Shown: positions 8,365-17,493 of the stretch, piece after piece
How positions within the stretch are numbered: the first letter of the stretch is position 1
How the letters are laid out: every line of letters begins with the position of its first letter
Assembly: GCF_007827365.1 (NCBI RefSeq)
Contig: NZ_VISI01000002.1
Coordinates: forward strand, 997,001-1,061,000
DNA from: Olleya sp. Hel_I_94
Lineage (GTDB): Bacteria > Bacteroidota > Bacteroidia > Flavobacteriales > Flavobacteriaceae
DNA length: 64,000 nt
Direction: 5' to 3'
Position numbers and translations under genes: made by a program
Notes under the pieces: generated by a model
The model's input: only the letters and a program-made list of their open reading frames with translations
Databases searched by the model: none
What the model was told of the DNA's origin: nothing

Positions 8365-10818
8365 CTAATAGTTATCGACGTTAATTACAACTCTAACACC
8401 TTTAAAATTACCAATAGCCTCAAAACTAGTATGTACTTTTTTGATAGCTTCTTTAGTTTTACCTAAGGGTTGACCTTGCGGAATCTTTATTAAAATGTTT
8501 TTGTGGTATTGATTTCTTATTCTTGATATTGGCGGAAACTCTGGTCCTAAAACATTATGCTTAAACAACTGTGTTAATGCTTTTGCTAGCCAATCTCCTG
8601 ACAAATCTACCTTATTATAATCCCTATGCTTAATCGTAATTTTAATTAATCTGTAAAATGGTGGATATTTATAGTTATAACGTTCTTCCAGTTGCTCCTT
8701 ATACATTCCAATATAATCATTGGTAGATACTTGTTGCAAAATTTTATGGTAAGGATTATACGTCTGGATTAATACTTTTCCTTGTTTTTGGGTACGTCCT
8801 GCTCTACCAGAAACTTGTAACATTAATTGAAAACTCCTTTCATGCGCTCTAAAATCCGGAAAGTTTAACATATTGTCAGCATTCATAATTCCTACCAACT
8901 TTACGTTTCTAAAATCAAGTCCTTTAGTTAACATTTGTGTACCAACTAAAACGTCAATTTCTTGCTGCTCAAACGCTGTAATAATTTTTTCGTAACCAAA
9001 CTTACCTCTTGTAGTATCCAAATCCATACGACCTACTTTAAGATCTGGAAACAGCAATTTGACTTCGGTTTCTATTTGCTCTGTACCAAAACCTTTAGTG
9101 TCTAAACCTGGTGTACCACACGCCATACATTTTAACTGCATAGCACTATTATAACCACAATAATGGCAACGTAATTGTTTGCGATATTGATGATACGTTA
9201 AACTAACATCACAGTTAGGGCATTGTGGCGAATGTCCACACGTATTGCACTCTACAATTGGAGAATATCCTCTTCTGTTTTGAAACAATATAATCTGATG
9301 TCCATCTGCAATAGCTTCAGTCATTTCTTCTATTAATCTATCAGAAAAATGACCTTTCATTTTTTTCCGTTTCTGCTTATCTTTAATATCAACAAGCTCG
9401 ATATCAGGTAATTGAACGTTATTGTATCGTCGATTTATTTCGACTAAACCGTATTTTTTTTCTCGTGCATTGTGATAGCTTTCAATACTTGGAGTTGCAC
9501 TTCCTAATAGTGTTTTTGCTTTAAATATTGAAGCTAAAACTACAGCGACATCTCTGGCATGATAACGTGGTGCTGGATCAAACTGCTTAAAGGAAGACTC
9601 ATGCTCCTCATCGACGATAATTAAACCCAAATCGTTAAATGGTAAAAAAATGGACGATCGTGCTCCTAAAATTATTTTCGCTTTCGCGGAATTATTTAGC
9701 ACTTGATTATAAACCTCCACACGCTCATGAGCAGAATATTTGCTATGAAACACTGCAACCTGCTCTCCAAAGTAATTTTGAAGTCGTGTTACTAATTGTG
9801 TTGTTAATGCTATTTCTGGCAATAAATACAACACCTGTTGTCCTTTACTTATAGTAGCTTCTATTAGTTTTACATATACTTCTGTTTTACCGGAAGATGT
9901 TATACCATGTAATAACACAACATTTTGTGTTTGAAAACTGGTCTGAATTTCTTGTAATGCTTCAGTTTGATACTGATTTAATGCTTTTGAATCCTCAGTA
10001 TCTTCACCATCATAAACGACGCGATCTGTTTGGATATGGTAATCCTCCAGAATATTTTTATCTATTAAAGCCTTTACGGTTGCAGATGACGCTTGACTTT
10101 CTGTAATTAAATCTGTTACTTTAACAGGTTTTTTGGTCTTTGCCGAAATAGAAAATAATGTAAGCACAACGTCACGTTGCTTTTTGGCTCGATTACTTAA
10201 CGTTTCTAATAATTGATTTAAAGCGTCTTGAGAGCTGTATGCTTCTGTCAGCTTAACATACCTAACATATTTTGGTTTGTACTTATCGTAGATTTCTTCA
10301 TTTAAAATAATGGCTTCTTTTTCTACTAATCGCTTAACAACAGGAAGCACATTTTTTTTATCCAAAATATTAGCAATATCCTGAATTTTAAGCGACGATT
10401 GATGCTGCAATGCTTCGTAAATCAAATACTCGTCGTCTTTTAAATCGTTCTCATTTAAATCTAAAGCATTGTTTTTACTTATTATAGTTTCGCTTTCAAG
10501 CAAAAAAGCATTTGGTAAAGCTGCACGCATTACTTCGCCTTCTGTAGACATGTAATATTTAGCTATCCAATGCCACAATTGTAATTGTGTTTGGGTTACA
10601 ATGGGTTGTTCATCTAAAATTTGATGAATCTCTTTAGCCTCATATATAACAGGTGCTGTTTGATGTATTGCAGCTACAATACCTGTGTAAATTTTTGTTT
10701 TCCCAAAAGGGATAGACACACGCATACCAATAGTTAAAAACTCGCTTTCTGCTTGCGTGATACTATATGTAAAACGCTTTTCTAATGGTATTGGCAGTAT
10801 GACATCTATAAAATGCAA
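8365..10818 (-). CDS. priA: Primosomal protein N' (replication restart helicase PriA)
   Basis: Restarts stalled replication forks by binding branched DNA and loading the replicative helicase. 817 residues. The N-terminal 3'-DNA-binding domain is followed by a winged-helix region. Walker A lies in LLHGITSSGKTEVY (about 303-315) and the DEEH box at 403-406. Eight cysteines, C524, C527, C533, C536, C551, C554, C564 and C567, form the two zinc sites. Helicase motifs GTQMLTKGLDF and QVSGRAGR follow. Last gene of a minus-strand series nadC-yihY-DUF2147-priA. All catalytic motifs look intact. Confidence 0.96.
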   Translation of the reverse strand: MHFIDVILPIPLEKRFTYSITQAESEFLTIGMRVSIPFGKTKIYTGIVAAIHQTAPVIYEAKEIHQILDEQPIVTQTQLQLWHWIAKYYMSTEGEVMRAALPNAFLLESETIISKNNALDLNENDLKDDEYLIYEALQHQSSLKIQDIANILDKKNVLPVVKRLVEKEAIILNEEIYDKYKPKYVRYVKLTEAYSSQDALNQLLETLSNRAKKQRDVVLTLFSISAKTKKPVKVTDLITESQASSATVKALIDKNILEDYHIQTDRVVYDGEDTEDSKALNQYQTEALQEIQTSFQTQNVVLLHGITSSGKTEVYVKLIEATISKGQQVLYLLPEIALTTQLVTRLQNYFGEQVAVFHSKYSAHERVEVYNQVLNNSAKAKIILGARSSIFLPFNDLGLIIVDEEHESSFKQFDPAPRYHARDVAVVLASIFKAKTLLGSATPSIESYHNAREKKYGLVEINRRYNNVQLPDIELVDIKDKQKRKKMKGHFSDRLIEEMTEAIADGHQIILFQNRRGYSPIVECNTCGHSPQCPNCDVSLTYHQYRKQLRCHYCGYNSAMQLKCMACGTPGLDTKGFGTEQIETEVKLLFPDLKVGRMDLDTTRGKFGYEKIITAFEQQEIDVLVGTQMLTKGLDFRNVKLVGIMNADNMLNFPDFRAHERSFQLMLQVSGRAGRTQKQGKVLIQTYNPYHKILQQVSTNDYIGMYKEQLEERYNYKYPPFYRLIKITIKHRDYNKVDLSGDWLAKALTQLFKHNVLGPEFPPISRIRNQYHKNILIKIPQGQPLGKTKEAIKKVHTSFEAIGNFKGVRVVINVDNY

Positions 10819-10847
10819 AGGTTAGGCTGTTGTGTTTAATTAATATA

Positions 10848-11267
10848 TTATTGTATTCTTTCCCAATATTGTGTCGAGTAGAAAAAACCAATATAGCCTC
10901 TAACCTGAAGTTTTCCTTCATCTGTTACGATTAGTCTTAAATCGTACTCTTTACCATTTTGCGGATCTACGATAGTTCCGTTTTTAAAGTATTTACCATC
11001 TTTGGTCATACTTTTAATAATATCTAAACCTAAAATTGGTTTATTATAATCGTCACCTTTACACTTTACGCAAGGTAAGTCACGTCTTTCTTTATTAAAA
11101 ATCTCGATAATTTTACCAAAAACCTTTCCGTCTTTTTTGTAAATCTGAACAATGGACTTAGCCTCTCCAGTTTCGTCATCAATGGTTTTCCATTTTCCTA
11201 AAATATCTTGTGCGTTTACTGAAAAACCAAAGATTAATACGATTACAATAATGATACTCTTTTTCAT
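10848..11267 (-). CDS. DUF2147 family secreted protein
   Basis: 139 residues with a signal peptide (MKKSIIIVIVLIFGFSVNAQ). The mature part opens DILGKWKTIDDETGEAKSIVQIY and contains CVKCKG, GLDIIKSMTKDGKYFKNGTIVDPQNGKEYD and RGYIGFFYSTQYWER. This is the pattern of DUF2147 (lipocalin-like small beta-barrel, exported). Function not established for the family. It starts 2 bp from the YihY gene's stop, so it is likely co-transcribed. Two Cys (CVKC) could form a disulfide or a metal site. Confidence 0.85.
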   Translation of the reverse strand: MKKSIIIVIVLIFGFSVNAQDILGKWKTIDDETGEAKSIVQIYKKDGKVFGKIIEIFNKERRDLPCVKCKGDDYNKPILGLDIIKSMTKDGKYFKNGTIVDPQNGKEYDLRLIVTDEGKLQVRGYIGFFYSTQYWERIQ

Positions 11268-11269
11268 AA

Positions 11270-12199
11270 TTAAAAACTTTTACGTAGTTGTTTTAAAGAC
11301 ATGTTTAACTCAAAACCTAATAACAAAATATTAGCATTAAGCCATAAATAAAATAATAAAATTAATAGTGCTCCAATTGATCCATATAACTCATTATACT
11401 GAGCAAAATTTTCAATATAAACACCAAATAAAAAGGAGGTTACTAAAATTAAAATGGTGGTAAATAATGCACCAATGGAGAAAAATTTAGACGACTTCCC
11501 TTCTGCTGTACCAAAATAGTACAACACTGCTGTTGCTATGTATACCATGACGACAAAAAATCCGTATTGTGCCAACGTACTCCATATACTAACTTGCCTT
11601 TTGGCAATATAACCATGATTGGTTAAATTATCTATTACATAGATATTAAAATAACCTAAAACAGCAACGGTTATAATTAGTAAAAATGACAAAATTAACG
11701 CAATGCCTAATGCGTAAAAATATTGTTTAAACACATTGCGTGTTAATTGGTCGTGATACGAGTTTTCAAACCCGGAAAATAAAGCATTAATACCATTAGC
11801 CATTAAAAAAATGGATAATAAAAATACGGATGATAATAATCCTCCATTTTGATTTCCACCAATATTGTTAAATATATTATCCGAGAAAAAATCTGATGTC
11901 GTTGGTGGTAAAATAGACTCTAAAAACACCAAAAAATCCGTCTGAAAATCCTCTATTGGAATATAGGGAATAACAATAATAACAAATAATAAAAACGGAA
12001 ATAACGCCATAAAAAAACTATAAGCAATTGCACTTGCTCTTGCTGTTAAGGCTCCTCTAGCGATACCTATAATATATAACTCGATTAAATCATATAATGA
12101 CAAACCCTCTAGTCCAGGCAATTTAAACCTACCTAATAGCTTAACTAAAAGGTTAACCACAGGGATTTTACTAAGCTTTTCTTCTATTGCTTGAGACAT
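11270..12199 (-). CDS. YihY/BrkB-type inner-membrane protein
   Basis: 309 residues with about six hydrophobic segments. The family signature is visible: GALTARASAIAYSFFMALFPFLLFV near residues 51-75 and the C-terminal YGSIGALLILLFYLWLNANILLLGFELN. The family was once called ribonuclease BN by mistake and is now UPF0761; its role, possibly envelope-related, is unresolved. It lies between nadC and the DUF2147 gene on the minus strand. Confidence 0.9.
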   Translation of the reverse strand: MSQAIEEKLSKIPVVNLLVKLLGRFKLPGLEGLSLYDLIELYIIGIARGALTARASAIAYSFFMALFPFLLFVIIVIPYIPIEDFQTDFLVFLESILPPTTSDFFSDNIFNNIGGNQNGGLLSSVFLLSIFLMANGINALFSGFENSYHDQLTRNVFKQYFYALGIALILSFLLIITVAVLGYFNIYVIDNLTNHGYIAKRQVSIWSTLAQYGFFVVMVYIATAVLYYFGTAEGKSSKFFSIGALFTTILILVTSFLFGVYIENFAQYNELYGSIGALLILLFYLWLNANILLLGFELNMSLKQLRKSF

Positions 12200-12233
12200 T
12201 ATCTAGATAAAATTTGTACTGTTACAGGATGTA

Positions 12234-13094
12234 TTAATCAACTGCTTTTAAGCTTAAATCCATGTTATAAACCGAGTGCGTTAATGCACCAGAAGAGATA
12301 AAATCTACACCACATAAGGCATATTCTCTAATCGTTTTTTCATTTATACCACCAGAACTTTCTGTTAAACATTGATCACCAATTAATTTAACTGCAGTTT
12401 TAGTGTCTTCATAATTAAAATTGTCTATTAATATTCTGTAAACGCCATCCGATTTTAAAATCTCTTTAATTTCGTCTAAATCTCTAGCCTCTACAATTAT
12501 CTTTAAATCACGATTGGTCTCTTTTAAATATTGCTTTGTTTTATCAATAGCTTTTGTAATGCCTCCTGCAAAATCTATATGATTATCCTTTAACATAATC
12601 ATGTCATAAAGTGCAAATCTATGGTTTTCTCCTCCTCCAATTTTTACAGCCCATTTTTCAATAGCTCTAATACCTGGAGTAGTTTTACGTGTGTCTAAAA
12701 CTTTAGTACCTGTGCCTTCTAACAAATCTACAAATTGTCTTGTTTTTGTTGCAATAGCACTCATACGTTGCATAGCATTTAATACCAAACGTTCTGCTTT
12801 TAATATAGATTGTGATGCGCCTGTAACATAAAATACAATATCACCATATTTCACTCTGCTTCCATCCTCAATCAAAGTCTCTACAACCAGGTTTGGATCT
12901 ACATATTTAAATACTTGTTTAGCAAACTGGACACCAGCAATAATACCGTCGTCTTTAACTAACAATTTTGCTTTACCTTCTGCAGAAGCAGGAATACAAG
13001 ATAATGAGCTATGATCACCATCGCCAACATCTTCTCTAATAGCGTTGGTAATGATTAAATCTATTTCTTTATCAAATTGGGCTTGACTTATCAT
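12234..13094 (-). CDS. nadC: Nicotinate-nucleotide diphosphorylase (carboxylating)
   Basis: Converts quinolinate and PRPP to nicotinate mononucleotide in de novo NAD synthesis. The 286-residue length matches. Diagnostic stretches: REDVGDGDHSS at the N-terminus, ERLVLNAMQRMSAIAT, DTRKTTPGIR (phosphoribosyl/quinolinate binding), GGGENHRFALYDMIMLKDNH, and the barrel end SSGGINEKTIREYA with GVDFISSGALTHS. First gene of the minus-strand group that continues with yihY, DUF2147 and priA. No nadA or nadB is present in the window. Confidence 0.96.
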   Translation of the reverse strand: MISQAQFDKEIDLIITNAIREDVGDGDHSSLSCIPASAEGKAKLLVKDDGIIAGVQFAKQVFKYVDPNLVVETLIEDGSRVKYGDIVFYVTGASQSILKAERLVLNAMQRMSAIATKTRQFVDLLEGTGTKVLDTRKTTPGIRAIEKWAVKIGGGENHRFALYDMIMLKDNHIDFAGGITKAIDKTKQYLKETNRDLKIIVEARDLDEIKEILKSDGVYRILIDNFNYEDTKTAVKLIGDQCLTESSGGINEKTIREYALCGVDFISSGALTHSVYNMDLSLKAVD

Positions 13095-13238
13095 GTGTTT
13101 CTTATTTGATGTAAAAATAACAAATGCTTGTTGAATAATTATTTAAGAAACATTATTTTTGAAAATAAATCTATCACTATTGACCTTTAACAACTTACAA
13201 AACTAAGTTAGTAAGCCTCAAACCTAAATAATACAATT

Positions 13239-14069
13239 ATGTTTAATCGTTCTACTTTTTTACTGCTATTAATTTTTCTTTTTTGCACTGCTATGCTTAG
13301 TCAAAACTCAGTTTACATTGATGAAGATTTTACAACAATGGATTCTATTAGCTATTATAAAAAATGTAAAGGGATTACAAAAAAATGTTTACAATACAAA
13401 ACAGATAGTTTGACTGTAAACAAGCTTTCTCCAATGTATCGTTTTGGCAAATTAAAGGTTGATGAATACGATCAAATTAAAACCTTAATACAATCCAAGT
13501 CTAATAACACTAAGGAAAACAAATATATTGTTATAAAATATTATGATTCGATTTTTGGATTTGAAAGAGCAGAGAAAATTCATGCTAAACACAAAATAAC
13601 AGAGTCTTTTAAAAGAAGTTCAGGCAAAGTTTATGTAAGACAAGTAAAAAGTCATCCGTTTAATGAAGACATATTTAAAGAAGAAAGAGCCGATTGGCAA
13701 AAAAGAAGAGAAAAATGTATTGAAAAATACGAAAAACGCTATCCATTAGATTTTGTTCATATGTACAAAACTGAAGAAAACGCTTTAAGTACTTACGTGG
13801 ATTTTGAATGGATTAAAGATCAAGGTGCTTTTAAAAACAAGTTTTTTGACGTTCAGAATAATTATAACCTACTAATAATTAAATCTGATGGCGAATACTT
13901 TTTAAGTGGTGGACATCTGACAAATAGTAGATTTGAAAAACTACTTAAAACAGACGATTGGACAAAATTTAAAGCCGACCTTGAAGCGTCTAACACTAAA
14001 AATTTTACCGAAGGAAAAGGTATATTTAGTAAATATGAATTTTACCATAACAGCAAACACTGCTTTTAG
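13239..14069 (+). CDS. Secreted protein of unknown function
   Basis: 276 residues. The N-terminus (MFNRSTFLLLLIFLFCTAMLSQ) is a signal peptide, and the rest is hydrophilic and strongly basic/acidic with no motif I recognise. A Lys/Arg/Glu-rich stretch (about 145-168) may be helical, and several cysteines are present (CKGITKKC near residue 43, C-terminal HCF). It precedes rlmH by 31 bp on the same strand. Probably periplasmic or surface; no function proposed. Confidence 0.7.
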   Translation: MFNRSTFLLLLIFLFCTAMLSQNSVYIDEDFTTMDSISYYKKCKGITKKCLQYKTDSLTVNKLSPMYRFGKLKVDEYDQIKTLIQSKSNNTKENKYIVIKYYDSIFGFERAEKIHAKHKITESFKRSSGKVYVRQVKSHPFNEDIFKEERADWQKRREKCIEKYEKRYPLDFVHMYKTEENALSTYVDFEWIKDQGAFKNKFFDVQNNYNLLIIKSDGEYFLSGGHLTNSRFEKLLKTDDWTKFKADLEASNTKNFTEGKGIFSKYEFYHNSKHCF

Positions 14070-14100
14070 TAATACATCAAACTAATTCTAAAATTAACAT

Positions 14101-14574
14101 ATGACTATCAAACTGCTTGCTATAGGCAAAACAGACAATAAACAACTACAACAGTTAATTGATGATTATACAAAGCGATTAGGCTTTTATATAGGTTTTG
14201 ATTTAGAAATTATACCAGACTTAAAAAAAGTAAAAAACCTTAGCGAAGACCAACAAAAACAAAAAGAAGGCGAACTAATTTTAAGCAAACTTAAACCTAC
14301 AGATATTTTAATATTACTAGACGAAAATGGCAAACAATTTGACAGCGTTGGTTTTGCAGATTATTTACAAAAACATATGAATTCTGGAGCAAAACAAATA
14401 GTATTCGTAATTGGTGGTCCTTATGGATTTAGCCCAGAAGTTTATGCCAAAGCACAAGGAAAAATATCGCTATCTAAAATGACATTTTCTCATCAAATGG
14501 TACGTCTATTTGTAATCGAGCAATTATATCGTGGCTTTACCATTTTAAGGAACGAACCATACCATCATAGGTAA
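14101..14574 (+). CDS. rlmH: 23S rRNA (pseudouridine1915-N3)-methyltransferase
   Basis: SPOUT-class methylase acting on Psi1915 in helix 69 of 23S rRNA in the assembled ribosome. The 157-residue length matches. It starts MTIKLLAIGKTDNKQL and has LILLDENGKQFDS, the SAM-binding knot GGPYGFSPEVY and the invariant C-terminal ILRNEPYHHR. It is followed 33 bp later by the XTP/dITP pyrophosphatase gene on the same strand. Confidence 0.97.
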   Translation: MTIKLLAIGKTDNKQLQQLIDDYTKRLGFYIGFDLEIIPDLKKVKNLSEDQQKQKEGELILSKLKPTDILILLDENGKQFDSVGFADYLQKHMNSGAKQIVFVIGGPYGFSPEVYAKAQGKISLSKMTFSHQMVRLFVIEQLYRGFTILRNEPYHHR

Positions 14575-14607
14575 ATAAATTTAAATTAATAATCAAAAAT
14601 TATATAC

Positions 14608-15183
14608 ATGCAACTTGTTTTTGCTACTAATAATCTAAATAAAGTTAAAGAAGTCCAAGCTTTAATTCCTGCGCACATAAAACTACTTACCCTAAAAGAT
14701 ATTGGATGCTTTGAGGATGTACCAGAAACCCAACCAGATATCAAGGGTAATGCTATACAAAAGGCAGAATATATAAAACAAAACTATGGTTATGATTGCT
14801 TTGCAGATGACACAGGATTAGAAGTAGATGCGTTAAATGGACAACCTGGTGTTTTTAGTGCCAGATACGCTGGACCACAACGCAACGACAGTGATAATAT
14901 GGATTTATTATTAAACAATCTTAAAGATAAAAATAATAGAAACGCACAATTTAAAACAGTCATTGCGTTACACATAAATAACAAACTAGACACGTTTACT
15001 GGTATTTGTAAAGGCGAAATAACTACAGTTAAGCATGGAGAAAAAGGCTTTGGTTACGATCCAATTTTTAAACCAAATGGATACACATACACTTTTGCCG
15101 AAATGGAATTAACAGAAAAAAACAGCATTGGACATCGTGGTAAAGCAGTACAATTATTAGTCAATTTTCTTAATAATCTTTAA
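14608..15183 (+). CDS. rdgB: Non-canonical purine NTP pyrophosphatase (RdgB/HAM1 family)
   Basis: Removes XTP, dITP and ITP from the nucleotide pool by hydrolysis to the monophosphate. 191 residues. Family motifs: FATNNLNKVKEV at the N-terminus (substrate binding), CFADDTGLEVDALNGQPGVFSARYAG in the middle (catalytic Asp and metal site), GEKGFGYDPIF, and the C-terminal SIGHRGKA. Same strand and near rlmH. Confidence 0.95.
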   Translation: MQLVFATNNLNKVKEVQALIPAHIKLLTLKDIGCFEDVPETQPDIKGNAIQKAEYIKQNYGYDCFADDTGLEVDALNGQPGVFSARYAGPQRNDSDNMDLLLNNLKDKNNRNAQFKTVIALHINNKLDTFTGICKGEITTVKHGEKGFGYDPIFKPNGYTYTFAEMELTEKNSIGHRGKAVQLLVNFLNNL

Positions 15184-15335
15184 ATAGGTTACAAGATTTA
15201 AAAAATTGAATTCAATTAAGCCAATAATTATCTTTTCAAGGTTAATTTCACTACTGTTTGCAATTCATTTATCATAGTCATAATAACACTTACGCCTTTT
15301 ATTTACAGCACTTGCAGAGGATAAAATAATAAAAA

Positions 15336-15365
15336 TTGAATATCAGAAATAAAAACGTACCTTTG
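15336..15365 (+). promoter_or_regulatory. Bacteroidetes-type promoter of the DEAD-box helicase gene
   Basis: TTG (15336-15338), a 19-nt spacer, then TACCTTTG (15358-15365): an exact fit to TTG-N19-TAnnTTTG. Predicted transcription start is near 15371, which leaves a leader of about 130 nt before the start codon at 15502. Confidence 0.75.
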
Positions 15366-15370
15366 CACCT

Positions 15371-15501
15371 TGAAAAACCCAAGAGGGTTATTTTATTCCT
15401 CAGAGAGAGGATGTGTTATTAGAAGTTTAGGTTAAGTATATTCAATGCGCTTCTATTTGTAACACCAAACAGATTGACATTGAAATACATACTATAAAAG
15501 A
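15371..15501 (+). other. Long structured 5' leader of the DEAD-box helicase gene
   Basis: The 318-base gap between the pyrophosphatase and helicase genes holds the promoter and this leader. Two small hairpins are visible: AACCC-AAGA-GGGTT (15376-15389) and CCTC-AGAGA-GAGG (15398-15410). Two mini-frames follow: MCY-stop (15411-15422) and MRFYL-stop (15445-15462). Long leaders are known for cold-induced RNA-helicase genes in bacteria; a regulatory role here is inferred. I see nothing supportable in 15184-15335. Confidence 0.45.
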
Positions 15502-17379
15502 ATGAGCACATTCCAAGATTTAGGTCTAAACGAAGATCTATTAAAAGGTATTGCAGATTTAGGTTTTGAAACACCATCTGAAGTACAAGAAAAAGCAATC
15601 CCAATTTTATTAAACCAAGAAACAGATTTAGTAGCGTTAGCGCAAACTGGAACTGGTAAAACTGCAGCATTTGGTTTTCCAATGTTACAAAAAATTGATG
15701 TAGACAGCCGTACTACACAAGGGTTGATATTATCTCCAACTCGTGAGCTATGTTTACAAATTGCTAACGAGATGAAAGCCTACGGAAAACACCTTAAAGG
15801 GTTAAACGTTGTTGCTATTTATGGAGGATCAAGCATTACTGATCAAGCAAGAGAAGTAAAAAGAGGTGCACAAATTATTGTAGCAACTCCTGGTCGTATG
15901 AAAGATATGATCAACCGTCGTTTAGTAGATATTACTAAAATTCAATATTCTGTTTTAGACGAAGCAGATGAGATGCTAAACATGGGTTTTAAAGAAGATA
16001 TTACAGATATTCTAGCTGGTACTCCTGAAGACAAAAACACGTGGTTATTCTCTGCAACTATGCCAAAAGAAGTGGCAAGTATTGCAAGAGATTTTATGAA
16101 CAGCCCACAAGAAATTACTGTTGGTCATAAAAACCAAAGTACAGATAACGTATCGCACGAATACTATTTAGTAAATGCACGTGATCGCTACCAAGCTTTA
16201 AAACGTTTAGCAGATGCTAATCCAGATATTTTTTCAGTTATATTTTGTAGAACAAAACGTGATACTCAAAAAGTAGCAGAAAACTTAATCGAAGATGGTT
16301 ATAGTGCTGGAGCATTACATGGTGATTTATCACAAAACCAACGTGACATTGTCATGAAACAATTTAGATCTCGTCAAATCCAAATGCTTGTTGCAACAGA
16401 CGTTGCTGCACGTGGTATTGATGTAGATGATATTACACACGTAATTAACTACCAATTAAGTGACGAAATAGAAACTTACACACACCGTTCTGGTCGTACA
16501 GGTCGTGCAGGTAAAACTGGTGTATCAATGGTAATTGTTTCAAAAAGTGAAGTACGTCGTTTAAAAAGTATCGAACGTATTATCAATCAAAAATTTGAAT
16601 TAAAAGAAATTCCTAACGGAATGGAAATTTGCGAAGTACAATTAATGTCTTTAGCAAACAAAATACATAACACAGAAATTAATCACGAAATTGACAAGTA
16701 TTTAGAGGACATCAACACGTTGTTTGCTGATACGTCTAAAGAAGAGTTAATTAAAAAATTCTTTTCTGTAGAGTTTACACGTTTCTTTAATTACTATCAA
16801 AAATCTAAAAACCTAAACGTTACAGCTGGAGACTCTGGACGTGATGGTGGTCGTGAAGGAAGATCACAATCTTCTGGAAGTGCTGCACGTTACTTTATTA
16901 ACGTTGGAGAAAAAGATGGTTATGACTGGATGAAATTAAAAGATTTCTTAAAAGAAGTTTTAGATCTAGGTCGTGATGATGTATTTAAAGTTGATGTTAA
17001 AGAAACATTCTCTTTCTTTAATACTGAAAAAGAACACCAAGAAAAAGTCTTAGCATTCTTTACAGACTACAAGGACAACGGACGTTTTGTTAATGTAGAA
17101 GTTACAGAAGACAGAGGCGGAAGTCGTGGTGGTCGTGATAGAAACCGTGGAGGTGGCGGAAGACGTCGCGATGGTGGAAGTGGTGGCGGAAGACGTCGTG
17201 ACGATAAACCAAGAGGAGAAAGACGATCGTCTAGAAGAAGCGATGACAGTTCTGGTAACAGAAGTGACAGACGCAGGAGTAGCGATAGTAGTTCTGAGAG
17301 ATCTAGTCGTTCTAACAGAGATAAATCAGAGTTTAAAACCTCGCACTCTAGACCTACACGCTCTAGACGTAAAGATTAA
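15502..17379 (+). CDS. DEAD-box ATP-dependent RNA helicase with basic RGG-like tail
   Basis: RNA helicase of the DeaD/CsdA type, likely involved in ribosome assembly and RNA turnover. 625 residues. Q motif around residues 4-33, Walker A AQTGTGKT (47-54), PTREL (79-83), DEAD (153-156), SAT (184-186), then the second RecA domain with VATDVAARGID and HRSGRTGRAG. A DbpA-type RNA-binding domain lies near 470-545. The last ~80 residues are an Arg/Gly/Ser-rich disordered tail (RGG-like repeats) that probably adds non-specific RNA affinity. Expressed from its own promoter through a long leader. Confidence 0.95.
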   Translation: MSTFQDLGLNEDLLKGIADLGFETPSEVQEKAIPILLNQETDLVALAQTGTGKTAAFGFPMLQKIDVDSRTTQGLILSPTRELCLQIANEMKAYGKHLKGLNVVAIYGGSSITDQAREVKRGAQIIVATPGRMKDMINRRLVDITKIQYSVLDEADEMLNMGFKEDITDILAGTPEDKNTWLFSATMPKEVASIARDFMNSPQEITVGHKNQSTDNVSHEYYLVNARDRYQALKRLADANPDIFSVIFCRTKRDTQKVAENLIEDGYSAGALHGDLSQNQRDIVMKQFRSRQIQMLVATDVAARGIDVDDITHVINYQLSDEIETYTHRSGRTGRAGKTGVSMVIVSKSEVRRLKSIERIINQKFELKEIPNGMEICEVQLMSLANKIHNTEINHEIDKYLEDINTLFADTSKEELIKKFFSVEFTRFFNYYQKSKNLNVTAGDSGRDGGREGRSQSSGSAARYFINVGEKDGYDWMKLKDFLKEVLDLGRDDVFKVDVKETFSFFNTEKEHQEKVLAFFTDYKDNGRFVNVEVTEDRGGSRGGRDRNRGGGGRRRDGGSGGGRRRDDKPRGERRSSRRSDDSSGNRSDRRRSSDSSSERSSRSNRDKSEFKTSHSRPTRSRRKD

Positions 17380-17436
17380 TACAACCTACTAGTTAACTTA
17401 AAATTAAACCTTTTTGTTAATATTTAGTCAAAAATA

Positions 17437-17466
17437 AAAGAAGACGCTATTTATAGCGTTTTCTTT
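17437..17466 (+). terminator. Terminator of the DEAD-box helicase gene
   Basis: Left arm AAAGAAGACGCTAT and right arm ATAGCGTTTTCTTT form a 14-bp stem with one G-T pair. It is positioned 58 bp after the helicase stop. Confidence 0.75.
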
Positions 17467-17493
17467 GTTATTTTTATAACTGAAATTTCATAC

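Noticed and set aside
17126..17392. 88-codon frame overlapping the helicase tail
   Set aside because: It is a frame-shadow of the Arg/Gly/Ser-rich repeats; the Val/Glu/Ala-rich product is an artefact of the repeated codons.
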